A stretch of 64,000 nt of DNA, taken from NCBI RefSeq assembly GCF_003194585.1, contig NZ_QHKZ01000005.1:248001-312000 (forward strand), written 5' to 3'. Position 1 is the first letter of the stretch, and every line of letters starts with the position of its first letter. The notes under the pieces are model-generated. The model saw only the letters and a list, made by a program, of their open reading frames with translations, did no database searches and was not told where the DNA came from. Source of the stretch: Nocardioides daejeonensis (GTDB taxonomy: Bacteria; Actinomycetota; Actinomycetes; Propionibacteriales; Nocardioidaceae). The translations under genes were made by a program, and so were the position numbers. Positions 43,859-52,464 of the stretch are shown here, in pieces.

Positions 43859-46039
43859 GTGAGCACCGAATCCAGCAGCGCCTCGATCATCACCTGGAGT
43901 CGCGACGAGGACGGCGTTGTCGTCGTCACCCTCGATGACCCGACGCAGGAGGTCAACACCGTGCACACGGGCTTCGTGCACGAGTTGGGTGCCCTGGTCG
44001 AGCATCTTCAGGCCGAACGGGAGGGGCTTGCCGGTGTTGTGATCACCTCCGCGAAGAGCACCTTCGTGGCCGGTGGCGACCTCAACGAGATCGTGACCCT
44101 CGGCCTTGCCGACGCCGCCCGCTTCACCCGCCACCTCAACAACCTCAAGGCGACCTTGCGAACGCTGGAGACGCTGGGTGTCCCGGTCGTGGCCGCCATC
44201 AACGGTTCAGCCCTCGGCGGCGGGTTGGAACTGGCGCTGGCTGCCCATCACCGGATCGTCGTCGACTCCCCGCGCGTACAGCTGGGTCTGCCGGAGGTGG
44301 GCCTCGGCCTGCTCCCGGCCAGCGGCGGCATCGTCCGCACCGTGCGGATGCTGGGCGCGCAGCGGGCCTTGGACGAGGTGCTCCTCAGCGGCCGTCGCTT
44401 CCGCCCGACGCAGGCGCGCGACCTCGGCCTCGTCGACGAGCTGGTCGACGACGTCGCCGACCTGCTCCCGCGTGCCAAGGCATGGATCGCCGAGCACCCC
44501 GATGCCACACAGCCCTGGGACGTCAAGGGATTCCGGTTCCCCGGGGGCACCCAGGCTTCCGGTGCCCTGGCGTCGGGGTTGCCCTTCCTCGCCTCGACGC
44601 TGCGGGCCAAGACCGGAGGAGCCCCGGCACCCGCCCAGCGTGCGATCCTCGCCGCCGCAGTTGAAGGCGTCCAAGTCGACATCGATGCAGCCGGCCTCAT
44701 CGAGACCCGCTACTTCATCGAGATCGCAACCGCGCCGATCTCCAAGAACCTGATCAACCTCACCTTCTTCGACATGCAGGAGATCAAGGGCGGCGCGAGC
44801 CGCCCCGACGGCTTCCCGAAGAGCCGCGTGCAGAAGGTCGGCGTCGTCGGCGCCGGCATGATGGGGGCCGGCATCGCCTATGCCGCCGCCCGCGCCGGCA
44901 TCGACGTGGTGCTGATGGACACCACGCTCGCCGGTGCGGAGAAGGGCCGTGCCTACTCGGCCAAGGTCGAGGGGCGAGCCGTGGCGCGTGGCCAACGCAC
45001 CCAGGAGGCCGCCGACCAGGTCGTCGCTCGGATCACTGCGACCGACGATGTGCAGGATCTGGCCGGCGTCGACTTCGTCATCGAGGCGGTTTTCGAGAAC
45101 GCTGCCCTCAAGGCGGAGGTCTTCGCCTCCGTGGAGCAGGTTGTCGGTGCCGAAGCAGTGCTCGGCTCCAACACCTCGACGCTGCCGATCAGCTCGCTCG
45201 CAGCCGGAGTGGCGCGCCCGCAAGACTTCGTCGGCGTGCACTTCTTCTCGCCGGTCGACCGCATGCCGTTGGTGGAGATCATCCGCGGCGAGGCCACCTC
45301 CGACGCGACGCTGGCGAAGGCGTTCGACCTGGTGCTCCAGCTGGGCAAGACACCGATCGTCGTCAACGACAGTCGCGGGTTCTTCACCAGCCGGGTGATC
45401 ATCGCGCGCCTCAACGAGGCCGTCGCCATGGTGGGCGAAGGAGTTCCCTGCCCCAGCATCGAGCAGGCCTCGCTGCAGGCGGGATACCCCGCGGGTGCGC
45501 TGCAACTGCTCGACGAGCTGACGCTCACGCTTCCCCGCGCCGTACGCGAGGAGGCGAAGGCTGCGGCCGAGGCAGCCGGGCTCGACTGGCTGGCGCACCC
45601 GAGCCACGCGATCTTCGACCGACTCATCGACGAGTTCGGACGGGTCGGTCGCGCAGGCGGAGGCGGCTTCTACGACTACGACGACCAAGGCAAGCGGACC
45701 GGCTTCTGGCCCGGTTTGGCGTCCAGCTTCCCGACGCTCGACACAATGCCGCCGTTGCCGGATCTGGTCGACCGACTCCTCTTCGCCGAAGTGTTGGAGG
45801 CGTGGGCCGCCCACGTGGCTGGCGTGATCGAAGCACCGTCAGACGCCAACGTCGGCTCCCTGCTGGGGATCGGCTTCCCTGCATGGACCGGAGGGGTGCT
45901 GCGCTTCCTCGACCAGTACGACGGCGGTCGCGCTGGGTTCGTGGCCCGTGCCGAGCAGCTCGCAGCCCGCTACGGCGACCGCTTTCTCCCGCCCGCCACG
46001 TTGCTGGAGACGCTGGAGCGGGTCGAGCGGATCGCGTGA
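43859..46039 (+). CDS. FadB-type fusion: enoyl-CoA hydratase / 3-hydroxyacyl-CoA dehydrogenase
   Basis: 726 residues. The N-terminal crotonase domain (about 1-190) has [15 protein letters not shown] and [19 protein letters not shown] with [14 protein letters not shown]. The middle holds the NAD-binding motif [22 protein letters not shown] (about 322-343) and the dehydrogenase signature [15 protein letters not shown]; the C-terminal helical part follows. Hydration and oxidation of the enoyl-CoA are done on one chain. The GTG at 43859 was chosen because GAGGAGAAGA lies directly upstream; open frame further upstream overlaps the thiolase gene without family sequence. Confidence 0.93.
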   Translation: MSTESSSASIITWSRDEDGVVVVTLDDPTQEVNTVHTGFVHELGALVEHLQAEREGLAGVVITSAKSTFVAGGDLNEIVTLGLADAARFTRHLNNLKATLRTLETLGVPVVAAINGSALGGGLELALAAHHRIVVDSPRVQLGLPEVGLGLLPASGGIVRTVRMLGAQRALDEVLLSGRRFRPTQARDLGLVDELVDDVADLLPRAKAWIAEHPDATQPWDVKGFRFPGGTQASGALASGLPFLASTLRAKTGGAPAPAQRAILAAAVEGVQVDIDAAGLIETRYFIEIATAPISKNLINLTFFDMQEIKGGASRPDGFPKSRVQKVGVVGAGMMGAGIAYAAARAGIDVVLMDTTLAGAEKGRAYSAKVEGRAVARGQRTQEAADQVVARITATDDVQDLAGVDFVIEAVFENAALKAEVFASVEQVVGAEAVLGSNTSTLPISSLAAGVARPQDFVGVHFFSPVDRMPLVEIIRGEATSDATLAKAFDLVLQLGKTPIVVNDSRGFFTSRVIIARLNEAVAMVGEGVPCPSIEQASLQAGYPAGALQLLDELTLTLPRAVREEAKAAAEAAGLDWLAHPSHAIFDRLIDEFGRVGRAGGGGFYDYDDQGKRTGFWPGLASSFPTLDTMPPLPDLVDRLLFAEVLEAWAAHVAGVIEAPSDANVGSLLGIGFPAWTGGVLRFLDQYDGGRAGFVARAEQLAARYGDRFLPPATLLETLERVERIA

Positions 46040-46065
46040 CGTCTGGAGAGTGAAGGGCGGAACCG

Positions 46066-47097
46066 GTGAAGATCGACACCAACATCGGTGGCCAGATCGA
46101 CGGCTCGGCAGGCGGCGACATCGCCGGGATCCGGGCCCAGGTCAAGGAGGCTGAGCAGTGCGGCTTCCACGGTGTGTGGAGCACCGAGGTAGGGCGCGAC
46201 CCCTTCTTCGCTCCGCTGCTCGCCGCGGAACACGCCCCGGAGCTCACGGTGGGCACCGCCATCGCCGTCGCCTTCGCCCGGAGCCCGATGGTCACCGCCG
46301 CTTCTGCCTATGACCTGCAGTCGTTCAGCGGTGGGCGCTTCGTGCTCGGGCTCGGCACCCAAGTGAAGGCGCACATCGAGCGCCGCTACAGCATGCCCTG
46401 GTCGAAGCCGGCCGCACGCATGACGGAGTACATCGCGGCCCTGCACGCCATCTGGGACAGCTGGGAGAGCGGTAGCCGCCTCGACTTCCGCGGTGAGTTC
46501 TACAGCCACACGTTGATGACGCCGATGTTCACACCGGCTCCACACTCCTGGGGTCGACCGCCGATCATGGTGGCGGCGGTCGGCCCCAGGTTGACCCAGG
46601 TGGCTGCCGCGGCCGCCGACGGTGTCTTCCTGCACAGCTTCACCACCGAGCGCTATCTGCGCGAGGCAACCCTGCCGTTGGTCGGAGAGGCGCTGGCGGC
46701 CCGTGGCCGTGAGCGCGGCACCTTCACCGTCGGCTACCCCGGCATGGTGGCGACCGGAGCCGATGACGAGGAACTGGCGACCGCGATCGCCGCTGTACGT
46801 CACCAACTGGCCTTCTACGGCGCCACGCCTGCATATCGAGCAGTGCTTGAACTGCACGGCTGGGGTGCCGTCCACGAAGAACTGCATCGCCTCTCGGTCG
46901 AGCAGCGGTGGAGTGAGATGGACGGGCTGATCGACGACGAGATCCTGAATGCCTTCGCGGTCGTCGGCCCACCGGAACACGCCTCAGCCGAGATCCTGCG
47001 CCGGTTCGGCGATGTCGTCGACCGCTTCACCCTTTACGCGCCGTACGCCTTGGCGCCGGAGGCGCGTGCCGCTGTGGTCGGGGGACTTACTGCCTGA
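46066..47097 (+). CDS. LLM-class F420-type oxidoreductase, TIGR03617-like
   Basis: 343-residue luciferase-fold protein: FHGVWSTEVGRDPFFAPLLAAEH, GTAIAVAFARSPMVTAASAYDLQ, GGRFVLGLGTQVKAHIERRYSMPWSKPAARMTEY, and the C-terminal barrel VAAVGPRLTQVAAAAADGVFLH. The motif set fits an F420-dependent subgroup whose members are unassigned. The GTG start lies 26 bp after the FadB-type gene, in the thiolase operon. It may carry out a redox step on a ring or side chain that ordinary beta-oxidation cannot handle; this role is inferred from context. Confidence 0.85.
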   Translation: MKIDTNIGGQIDGSAGGDIAGIRAQVKEAEQCGFHGVWSTEVGRDPFFAPLLAAEHAPELTVGTAIAVAFARSPMVTAASAYDLQSFSGGRFVLGLGTQVKAHIERRYSMPWSKPAARMTEYIAALHAIWDSWESGSRLDFRGEFYSHTLMTPMFTPAPHSWGRPPIMVAAVGPRLTQVAAAAADGVFLHSFTTERYLREATLPLVGEALAARGRERGTFTVGYPGMVATGADDEELATAIAAVRHQLAFYGATPAYRAVLELHGWGAVHEELHRLSVEQRWSEMDGLIDDEILNAFAVVGPPEHASAEILRRFGDVVDRFTLYAPYALAPEARAAVVGGLTA

Positions 47098-47151
47098 GCA
47101 CGTGTCGACGACACGCGAGGAGACCTGTACGGAGAAGGAAAGGGCAGCACG

Positions 47152-48306
47152 ATGGACTTCGGTGTTTCGCACGAGCACCAGGCACTGCGAGCCGCGGTGG
47201 CCGCGATCTGTGCCGACTTCGGCAACGCCTATTACACCGCGAAGGCCGAGCAACGGGAGTTCACCGAAGAACTCTGGCTCGCTCTGGGGGAGCGTGGCTA
47301 CATCGGCATCAACATCCCCGAGGAGTACGGCGGGGGTGGCGCCGGGCTCCTCGAGCTCGCCGCGGTCGTCGAAGAGACCGGCGCTGCCGGCTGCCCACTC
47401 CTGCTGCTCCTGGTCGCCAGCGCGATCAGTGGCGAGGTGATCGCCGAGTTCGGCTCGGCGGCCCAGCGCGAAGAATGGCTGCCGCGGTTGGCGAGTGGTC
47501 GCGGCCGGGTCGTCTTTGCCATCACCGAGCCCGACGCAGGCTCCAACGCCCACCGGATCAGCACGACGGCACGCCGCGACGGTGACCACTACGTGCTGCG
47601 CGGCACCAAGCACTACATCTCCGGTGTCGACGTCGCCGACGCGGTGTTGGTGGTTGCGCGCACCGGCGTGGATCCGGCGACCGGTGGTGCCGAGCTCTCT
47701 CTTTTCGTGGTCGACACAGACTCCCCTGGGCTCACTGCCCAGCCGCTCCCGGTCTCGGTAGAGATACCGGAACGTCAGTTCACTCTGTTCTTCGACGACG
47801 TCCGCGTGCCGGCCGATCGCCTCATCGGTGTTGAAGGGGCCGGCTTCAAGCAGGTCTTCCACGGACTCAACCCCGAGCGAGTGACCGGTGCGGCGCTCCT
47901 GGTCGGCATCGGCCGCTATGCGCTCGCGCGCGCCGCGCAGTACGCCAACCAGCGAACCGTCTGGGAGGCCCCCATCGGCGCACACCAGGGGGTGGCGCAT
48001 GCGCTGGCGATGGCGAAGATCGAGGTCGAGGCAGCCGGGTTGATGACGGCGCGAGCGGCGTGGCTGCACGACCAGCGCCTGCCCGCTGGCGAAGCCGCCA
48101 ACATGGCGAAGTATCTGGCTGCTGAAGCGGCGCTGGCCGCGCTCGACGCGGCGATCCAGTGCCATGGCGGAAACGGTGTGGCTGCCGAGTATGGGCTCAT
48201 TCCGCTGTGGGGCTTGGCTCGCGTGCTGCGCATCGCGCCGGTGAATCGAGAGATGATCTTGAACTATGTGGCTCAGCATTCGTTGGGCCTGCCTCGGTCT
48301 TACTGA
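47152..48306 (+). CDS. Acyl-CoA dehydrogenase (IVD-type catalytic base)
   Basis: 384-residue flavoprotein with the flavin-site motif AITEPDAGSN (124-132) and CHGGNGVAAEYG near the C-terminus. At the usual MCAD catalytic position the sequence is RIAPVNREMI rather than YEGT, but Glu242 in LNPERVTGA fits the base position used by isovaleryl-CoA dehydrogenase (Glu254). Branched or bulky acyl-CoA is therefore likely, though this is inference. The ending LGLPRSY is shared by a common actinobacterial and proteobacterial subgroup. Last gene of the thiolase operon. Confidence 0.9.
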   Translation: MDFGVSHEHQALRAAVAAICADFGNAYYTAKAEQREFTEELWLALGERGYIGINIPEEYGGGGAGLLELAAVVEETGAAGCPLLLLLVASAISGEVIAEFGSAAQREEWLPRLASGRGRVVFAITEPDAGSNAHRISTTARRDGDHYVLRGTKHYISGVDVADAVLVVARTGVDPATGGAELSLFVVDTDSPGLTAQPLPVSVEIPERQFTLFFDDVRVPADRLIGVEGAGFKQVFHGLNPERVTGAALLVGIGRYALARAAQYANQRTVWEAPIGAHQGVAHALAMAKIEVEAAGLMTARAAWLHDQRLPAGEAANMAKYLAAEAALAALDAAIQCHGGNGVAAEYGLIPLWGLARVLRIAPVNREMILNYVAQHSLGLPRSY

Positions 48307-48412
48307 CCCTGCTTGGCTTCACTCGCCTGGCGGCTTCGTCGTGGTCACGGCTCGGGTCGGCCGACGTCCTACGACCCGAGCACCTTGAATGGGGAGAAAG
48401 CAAAGAACGAGC

Positions 48413-48448
48413 CCGGGCCCGCCAACGTGATCGCGTTGACGGGCCCGG
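48413..48448. terminator. Bidirectional hairpin between the acyl-CoA dehydrogenase and membrane-protein genes
   Basis: 15-bp arms CCGGGCCCGCCAACG (48413-48427) and CGTTGACGGGCCCGG (48434-48448) with one mismatch and a 6-nt loop, 20 bp beyond the minus-strand stop at 48469 and 106 bp after the plus-strand stop. Confidence 0.65.
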
Positions 48449-48468
48449 TTCGTGCAGGAGAGCGGCGT

Positions 48469-49302
48469 TCAGACGGGTAGAGGCGCCGAGCCGTCGGCCT
48501 CTCCCGCTGAAGCGAGCGCGACAGGTCCCCGTTGGTCGACGATCAACGCCCGCGCCGTCCACCACAAGGCGGTGGCGGCCAGGCCGACACTCACGAGTGC
48601 GGCTAGGGCGAGCGCGAGGCCGTTGGGGTCGGTCGACGAGTTCTGCAGCACAAGCGTTGGGAAGCCCGCACCGATAACGTCGAAGGCGAAGTTGCACGGA
48701 AAGATCGCGAAGAGCGCCAGATAGTGGGCCGGACGCTGGGCGTTCCGGTAGAGAAGCGCGGTAAGGACTGCGAAGCCTGTGATCTGGGTTCCCTCCATGA
48801 ACGCGATCCACAGCGGATAGTCGAAGACCCGCCAAGGCGCTTCGCCGTAGTAGACGTAGAGCCCCACGTTCACCGCGGTGATCTCGAAGATCGCGGTGGT
48901 GCAAGCCGTGATGCCGGCCAGCCGGAACACGGACCGGAACGACGCCGCCTGGCTCAGGCTCCGATAGCACAGCATCGCGGGCAGCCCGAAGACCATGATG
49001 TACGCCGGCATCACCCACACGGGCTGAGGCAGGCCGAAGCTGGTGAAGAGGGTCCACTGCTCACCGTTGTCGAGCCAGTGCAGGTGGTAGGCGATGTCGT
49101 AGATCGGCTCGATGATGCTGCCTGCGCCGACGGCGAGCACCAGGATCACCGGCAGTATCGTCCGGTCCTCGCGGGCGCGTTTGACGGCGTAGGCCAGCAG
49201 CAGAACGGAGCCGGTCCAGAGCAGGATCGTGGCCACAGTCTGCATGGTCGTGTTGAGCTCGAGGCCGTACGGCGGTGTGGGTGGTTGGCTGGGGAGGCCC
49301 AT
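48469..49302 (-). CDS. Polytopic membrane protein of unknown function
   Basis: 277 residues with about seven hydrophobic segments (for example VATILLWTGSVLLLAYAV, ILPVILVLAVGAGSIIEPI, LALALAALVSVGLAATAL). Polar residues are conserved-looking inside or near membrane stretches (EPIYDIAYHLHWLDNGEQW, WIAFMEGTQITGF, FPCNFAFDVIGAG). No family was recognised with confidence; a distant relation to AveC-like membrane enzymes is possible. AAAGGGAA precedes the ATG. It is 39 bp downstream of the SMR gene and probably co-transcribed with it. Confidence 0.7.
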   Translation of the reverse strand: MGLPSQPPTPPYGLELNTTMQTVATILLWTGSVLLLAYAVKRAREDRTILPVILVLAVGAGSIIEPIYDIAYHLHWLDNGEQWTLFTSFGLPQPVWVMPAYIMVFGLPAMLCYRSLSQAASFRSVFRLAGITACTTAIFEITAVNVGLYVYYGEAPWRVFDYPLWIAFMEGTQITGFAVLTALLYRNAQRPAHYLALFAIFPCNFAFDVIGAGFPTLVLQNSSTDPNGLALALAALVSVGLAATALWWTARALIVDQRGPVALASAGEADGSAPLPV

Positions 49303-49341
49303 GGAGGGTTCCCTTTCTGTTGCTGGCAGGTGGGCGAGGTC

Positions 49342-49758
49342 TCACGTGTTGCGGAGTTGGCCGGGTGCGCCGGCTTGCAGCGATGTCGAGTCTCCGGAGG
49401 GAGCAGTGGGGGCGGCGGAGCCTGCGGCGTCGGGGCTGCCGAGCTGCACGGTGACGATGCCGAACGTGACCACGACGATGCCGACCAGCTGGACCGGCGT
49501 GGGCCGTTCGTCGAAGATCACCGCGCCGAGGATGGCGATCAGGGTGATGCCGATGCCACACCAGATGGCGTAGGCGGTGCCGATCGTCATGCCATGGACG
49601 AGTGCTTGCGAGAGCGCATAGAAGGCTGTCGCGTAGCCGAACACCACGACGACTGACGGCAGCAGCTGGGAGAAGCCCTGCGACTGGCGCAACATCATCG
49701 TGGCGGTCACCTCGGTCACGATGGCGATGGAGAGCCAGAACCAGGTCATTGCATTCAC
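49342..49758 (-). CDS. Small multidrug resistance (SMR/EmrE-type) exporter
   Basis: 138 residues with four membrane segments. Key features are the membrane Glu in SIAIVTEVTATMML (Glu16 from this start), GYATAFYALSQAL and AYAIWCGIGITLIAILGA, all typical of drug/cation proton antiporters. A ~35-residue alanine- and serine-rich tail is added. A GTG at 49758 is the upstream start; an ATG at 49749 (MTWFWL) is equally plausible and brings the Glu nearer the EmrE position. In this catabolic setting it may export a toxic intermediate; that is inference. Confidence 0.88.
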   Translation of the reverse strand: MNAMTWFWLSIAIVTEVTATMMLRQSQGFSQLLPSVVVVFGYATAFYALSQALVHGMTIGTAYAIWCGIGITLIAILGAVIFDERPTPVQLVGIVVVTFGIVTVQLGSPDAAGSAAPTAPSGDSTSLQAGAPGQLRNT

Positions 49759-49796
49759 ACTTTCTTTCTCAACGGCGCGAAACTGCCGATTCCCGC

Positions 49797-49828
49797 AATC
49801 TAGGGAGAATCCTTGTGATGGCCATCAC
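49797..49828 (-). promoter_or_regulatory. Palindrome and -10 element before the SMR gene
   Basis: 14-bp perfect palindrome GTGATGGCCATCAC (49815-49828), then on the minus strand CCCTAGATTG, with -10-like TAGATT at 49802-49797, 39 bp before the GTG. The spacing from TGATGGC to CCTA is 23 nt, close to the 24 nt of the island element, but the upstream TTCATCCT-like box is poor. Confidence 0.4.
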
Positions 49829-49890
49829 CCTGAGCGGGTGGCTCTCTCCTCCTGGCGGGCGATCTGTCATTCCGCAGGGAAAAGAAGGGA

Positions 49891-49930
49891 CCCGCCCGCC
49901 CTCGCCGTGAGGGCGACGAGGGTGAGCGGG
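49891..49930 (-). terminator. Terminator after the acyl-CoA dehydrogenase-like gene
   Basis: Imperfect hairpin of about 17 bp between 49891-49907 and 49914-49930, followed on the minus strand by TCCCTTCTTTTCCC. It starts 24 nt after the stop at 49954. Confidence 0.55.
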
Positions 49931-49953
49931 CCAGGTTTGACGCCGGTCGGGCG

Positions 49954-51189
49954 TCAGTCGTTGAGCTCCTCAGGGGCCAGCAGCTGCTCACCGATGTAGG
50001 TGCAGGACTGGTCTGCGTTGAGGGGCTGGAACATGGAGGCCGCCGAATCGCGGTAGAGCCGCTCGAAGATGGCGCCCTTCTTGAAGGACGAGCCGCCCAC
50101 GAGGCTCATTGCGCGCTTCGTCATGTGCATGACGTTCTCGGCGGTGAAGGTCTTGGCAAGCCCGATGTAAGGGAAGCGCAGCTCCACCGGCCAGTTGTCG
50201 TCGTACCCGTCGATCAGCTCCTGGCAGGTGCGGTAGACAACGCGCCGGGAGAGCTCCACACGGCTGGCCATGTCGCCGATGCCGTCGACGATGTGGCCGA
50301 CGTTCGAGACCTTGGTCTCGGCCGCCGCGATGGCGCCGAAGGTGGCACCGAGCGTCTTCTTCGACAAGACCGCGCGAGCCTCCTCCAGCACGCGGTACTG
50401 CATGCCCAGGTAGATGCTCGCAAACATCAAGGACGCCCACTCGAGCACGCCGAACGCGCCGGAGCGCCACTCGCAGATGAAGCCGTCCTCGGGGACGTAG
50501 AAGCCCTCGAAGTGGATGGTCTGGGTGCCGGTGGCGTGCATGCCGAGGGCGTCCCAGGTCTTCTCGATCCGGATGCCGTCGCCCTGGCCCTTGGAGTCGA
50601 CCTTGAAGTTGGCGATGAAGAAGCTCTCCTTCTCGACCCGCTCTTCGAAGGTGTCGGGGAGGTTGCCGTCCGCATCGGTGATGGTGGCGTTGGTGGTGAC
50701 GATGTTCGCCGCCTCGCACAAGGTGCCCCAGACCTTCTTGCCGTAGAGGCGCCATCCGCCCTCGGGCTGGGGGACAGCGGTCATGTCGGCCAGGCCGGAG
50801 AAGCCGGCGCGCTGCTCGGAGAAGGGGCCGAACATGATGTCGCCGGCCGCCACGCGTCCCAGCCACTCCTTGTTCTGGACGTCGCTCATCAGGCCCATCG
50901 TGATACCCACCATGATGTAGTGCATGTTGTAGGCAAGGGTGATGGCCGAGTCGCCGCGCGAAAGCTCACTGACGATCTTCGAGGTCTGGAGGATGTCGGC
51001 GCCCATGCCGCCGTACTCCTTGGGCACGTTGAGGGCGCCGAGACCACTCTTCTTGAACTTGGTGATCGTCGACTTTGCGAAGGTGTTCTTCCGGTCGTGC
51101 TCGGGGCCGATCTCGCGGAAGTAGTCCGACAGCTCGGTGGCCTTGGCGAACGCCGCCTCAAACTCGGCCTCGGTCATCTTGTCGCTCAT
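49954..51189 (-). CDS. Acyl-CoA dehydrogenase-family flavoprotein with altered flavin/active-site motifs
   Basis: 411 residues with the acyl-CoA dehydrogenase fold (ALNVPKEYGGMGADILQTSKIVSEL, FFIANFKVDS, LGMHATGTQTIHFEGFYVPEDG). Two hallmark motifs differ: the TEPxAGSD flavin segment reads MFGPFSEQRAGFSG, and the MCAD-type YEGT region reads MFQPLNADQS. A Glu in FGVLEWAS could serve at the IVD position. Such changes occur in relatives that are not dehydrogenases, for example HsaA/DszC-type flavin monooxygenases, and an HsaB-like flavin reductase lies in this island. Which reaction it performs is open. It is 38 bp after the SCP2-domain gene, in the same operon. Confidence 0.82.
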   Translation of the reverse strand: MSDKMTEAEFEAAFAKATELSDYFREIGPEHDRKNTFAKSTITKFKKSGLGALNVPKEYGGMGADILQTSKIVSELSRGDSAITLAYNMHYIMVGITMGLMSDVQNKEWLGRVAAGDIMFGPFSEQRAGFSGLADMTAVPQPEGGWRLYGKKVWGTLCEAANIVTTNATITDADGNLPDTFEERVEKESFFIANFKVDSKGQGDGIRIEKTWDALGMHATGTQTIHFEGFYVPEDGFICEWRSGAFGVLEWASLMFASIYLGMQYRVLEEARAVLSKKTLGATFGAIAAAETKVSNVGHIVDGIGDMASRVELSRRVVYRTCQELIDGYDDNWPVELRFPYIGLAKTFTAENVMHMTKRAMSLVGGSSFKKGAIFERLYRDSAASMFQPLNADQSCTYIGEQLLAPEELND

Positions 51190-51227
51190 GGTGAAACTCC
51201 TGTGTGTATGCCGGTGAGTCGGGTCGG

Positions 51228-51641
51228 TCAGCTGAGGACCAGGTCGTCGCGGCCGGCCTCGGTGAGGATCGCCTTGTAGGCATCGAAGATCGGGCCGGTC
51301 AGTGGAAGCAGGCCGAGGGCTGTGGAGCGCTTGCCTTCGAGCTTGACCTTGCGCTGAGCCATGGCGAGGGTGAAGTTCAGCTTGCCCTGCCAGAAGCGGT
51401 TGGCGTTGTCGGAGCTCATCCGCAGCTGCACCGTCGAAGGAGCTGCTTCGGCGGCGTCGCCGCAGAGAACCTTCTGGCCCGGGAAGTCGACCAGGATGGT
51501 CGCATCAGGGCCGGTCTGCAGGATTTTGACGACCAGCGAGCCGTCCTTCGTCGCCTCGACGAAGGCGGGCTCGACAACGCAGGCCTCCATGGCCTTGCCG
51601 ATGTAGGCGTAGATCTCGTCGGCGTCCTTGAACGTGCTCAT
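51228..51641 (-). CDS. SCP2 sterol-carrier-domain protein
   Basis: 137 residues forming a single SCP2-like domain (LVVKILQTGPDATILVDFP, VQLRMSSDNANRFWQGKLNFTLAMAQRKVKLEG), a fold that binds lipids, sterols or acyl-CoA in a hydrophobic tunnel. It may present a hydrophobic substrate to the adjacent flavoprotein. The ATG at 51641 was chosen for GGAGGAGG 7 nt upstream; longer open frame upstream has no family sequence. It is the first gene of the SCP2/flavoprotein operon and has the shared promoter element. Confidence 0.87.
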   Translation of the reverse strand: MSTFKDADEIYAYIGKAMEACVVEPAFVEATKDGSLVVKILQTGPDATILVDFPGQKVLCGDAAEAAPSTVQLRMSSDNANRFWQGKLNFTLAMAQRKVKLEGKRSTALGLLPLTGPIFDAYKAILTEAGRDDLVLS

Positions 51642-51727
51642 CGTGGAACCTCCTCCAACAGTCCCGGGCGAAGAGTGCTCGGGGAAACCTCGGAATGTGA
51701 CGCCGGTGGTTGGACCGGCCGATATCG

Positions 51728-51773
51728 AAGTTAGGGCCGGGGTGGTGTGTGACACGTCACCCAAGGGGAGGCA
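51728..51773 (-). promoter_or_regulatory. Shared island promoter element, SCP2 operon copy
   Basis: On the minus strand: TGCCTCCC, CTTGGG, TGACGTG (51759-51753), 17 nt, then CCTAACTTCG with -10 TAACTT (51733-51728). The TGACGTG-to-CCTA distance of 24 nt is identical to the copies at 51879 and 53028. It is 86 bp upstream of the SCP2 start. Confidence 0.55.
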
Positions 51774-51878
51774 GTTTCACGTCCTTCCGAGTGTTCCCGG
51801 CGAACCCCGGCAATGTGGCCCGGCCCGCGAATGCGCCGACGCCACGACACAACCCAGCCCCTCGCCCGGGGGGTGCGG

Positions 51879-51924
51879 TTCATCCTGCGGTGTGACGTGC
51901 TAGATCACACCGCGCGCCTACGGT
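51879..51924 (+). promoter_or_regulatory. Shared island promoter element, NTF2-like operon copy
   Basis: TTCATCCT (51879-51886), GCGGTG, TGACGTG (51893-51899), 17 nt, then CCTACGGTCG with -10 TACGGT (51919-51924), 66 bp before the ATG at 51991. Confidence 0.6.
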
Positions 51925-51990
51925 CGGGGTTCTGGTTCGTGTGCCAGTGGGGCGCCGGACCTCTCTCGAGGAAGATCCAGAGGAGACCTC

Positions 51991-52452
51991 ATGAACTACG
52001 CGTTTGCCGTCAAGTGGCTCAAGGCGTTCCGGGAGAGTGCGGATGCGATCTGCGAGCTCTACGCCGACGACTTCGTCTTCGAGGACCCGATCCTCGACCA
52101 GTACCAGATCCGGGACAAGGGTGACCTCGGCCGGATCTTCGTGCTCTACGCCAACAAAGACCGCGAGAACGGTCTGGGTGTGCACAACTTCCGGATCCGT
52201 GGCTACGAAGGCGACCACCGCAGCGGCCTGATCCGCTGGGAGTGGACGCCGGAGGACTGCGCCAACTTCATCGGGATCGATGTCAAGGACAAGCCGTTCT
52301 TCGCCCAGGGCCACACGTTCCACGTCTACAACGAAGAGGGCAAGATCGTCCGTGAATCCTCCTGGTGGGACTCCGGCTCGATCATGCACGACGTCGGCGT
52401 TCCCGGCGTGGCCCCTACCCCCTTCCCGGTCGCCGAGCCGGCACTCGCCTGA
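51991..52452 (+). CDS. NTF2/SnoaL-like protein 1
   Basis: 153 residues in the NTF2-like cone fold (LYADDFVFEDPILDQYQIRDKGDLGRIF, GLIRWEWTPED, FFAQGHTFHVYNEEGKIVRESSWWD). Relatives include polyketide cyclases, ketosteroid isomerases, limonene epoxide hydrolases and dehydratases acting on hydrophobic rings; the reaction here cannot be assigned. AGGAGA precedes the ATG. It is followed after 12 bp by a paralogous NTF2-like gene. The similar N-termini (YAFAVKWLKA and IAYAQKWAHT) suggest duplication and perhaps a heteromer. Confidence 0.8.
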   Translation: MNYAFAVKWLKAFRESADAICELYADDFVFEDPILDQYQIRDKGDLGRIFVLYANKDRENGLGVHNFRIRGYEGDHRSGLIRWEWTPEDCANFIGIDVKDKPFFAQGHTFHVYNEEGKIVRESSWWDSGSIMHDVGVPGVAPTPFPVAEPALA

Positions 52453-52464
52453 GAGGAAACAGAG

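Larger units (their letters stand above)
51642..51990. other. 349-bp divergent regulatory region (SCP2 / NTF2-like operons)
   Basis: No gene. It carries two copies of the island promoter element facing outwards, a dyad GTGAC-AC-GTCAC at 51749-51760 inside the leftward copy, and a 27-bp dyad GCGGTGTGA-N9-TCACACCGC at 51887-51913 inside the rightward copy. Confidence 0.7.

Noticed and set aside
51887..51913. CRP-type site reading of GCGGTGTGA-N9-TCACACCGC
   Set aside because: The half-sites TGTGA and TCACA are 9 nt apart, not 6, so a CRP dimer would not fit. It is kept as a dyad inside the shared island promoter element.
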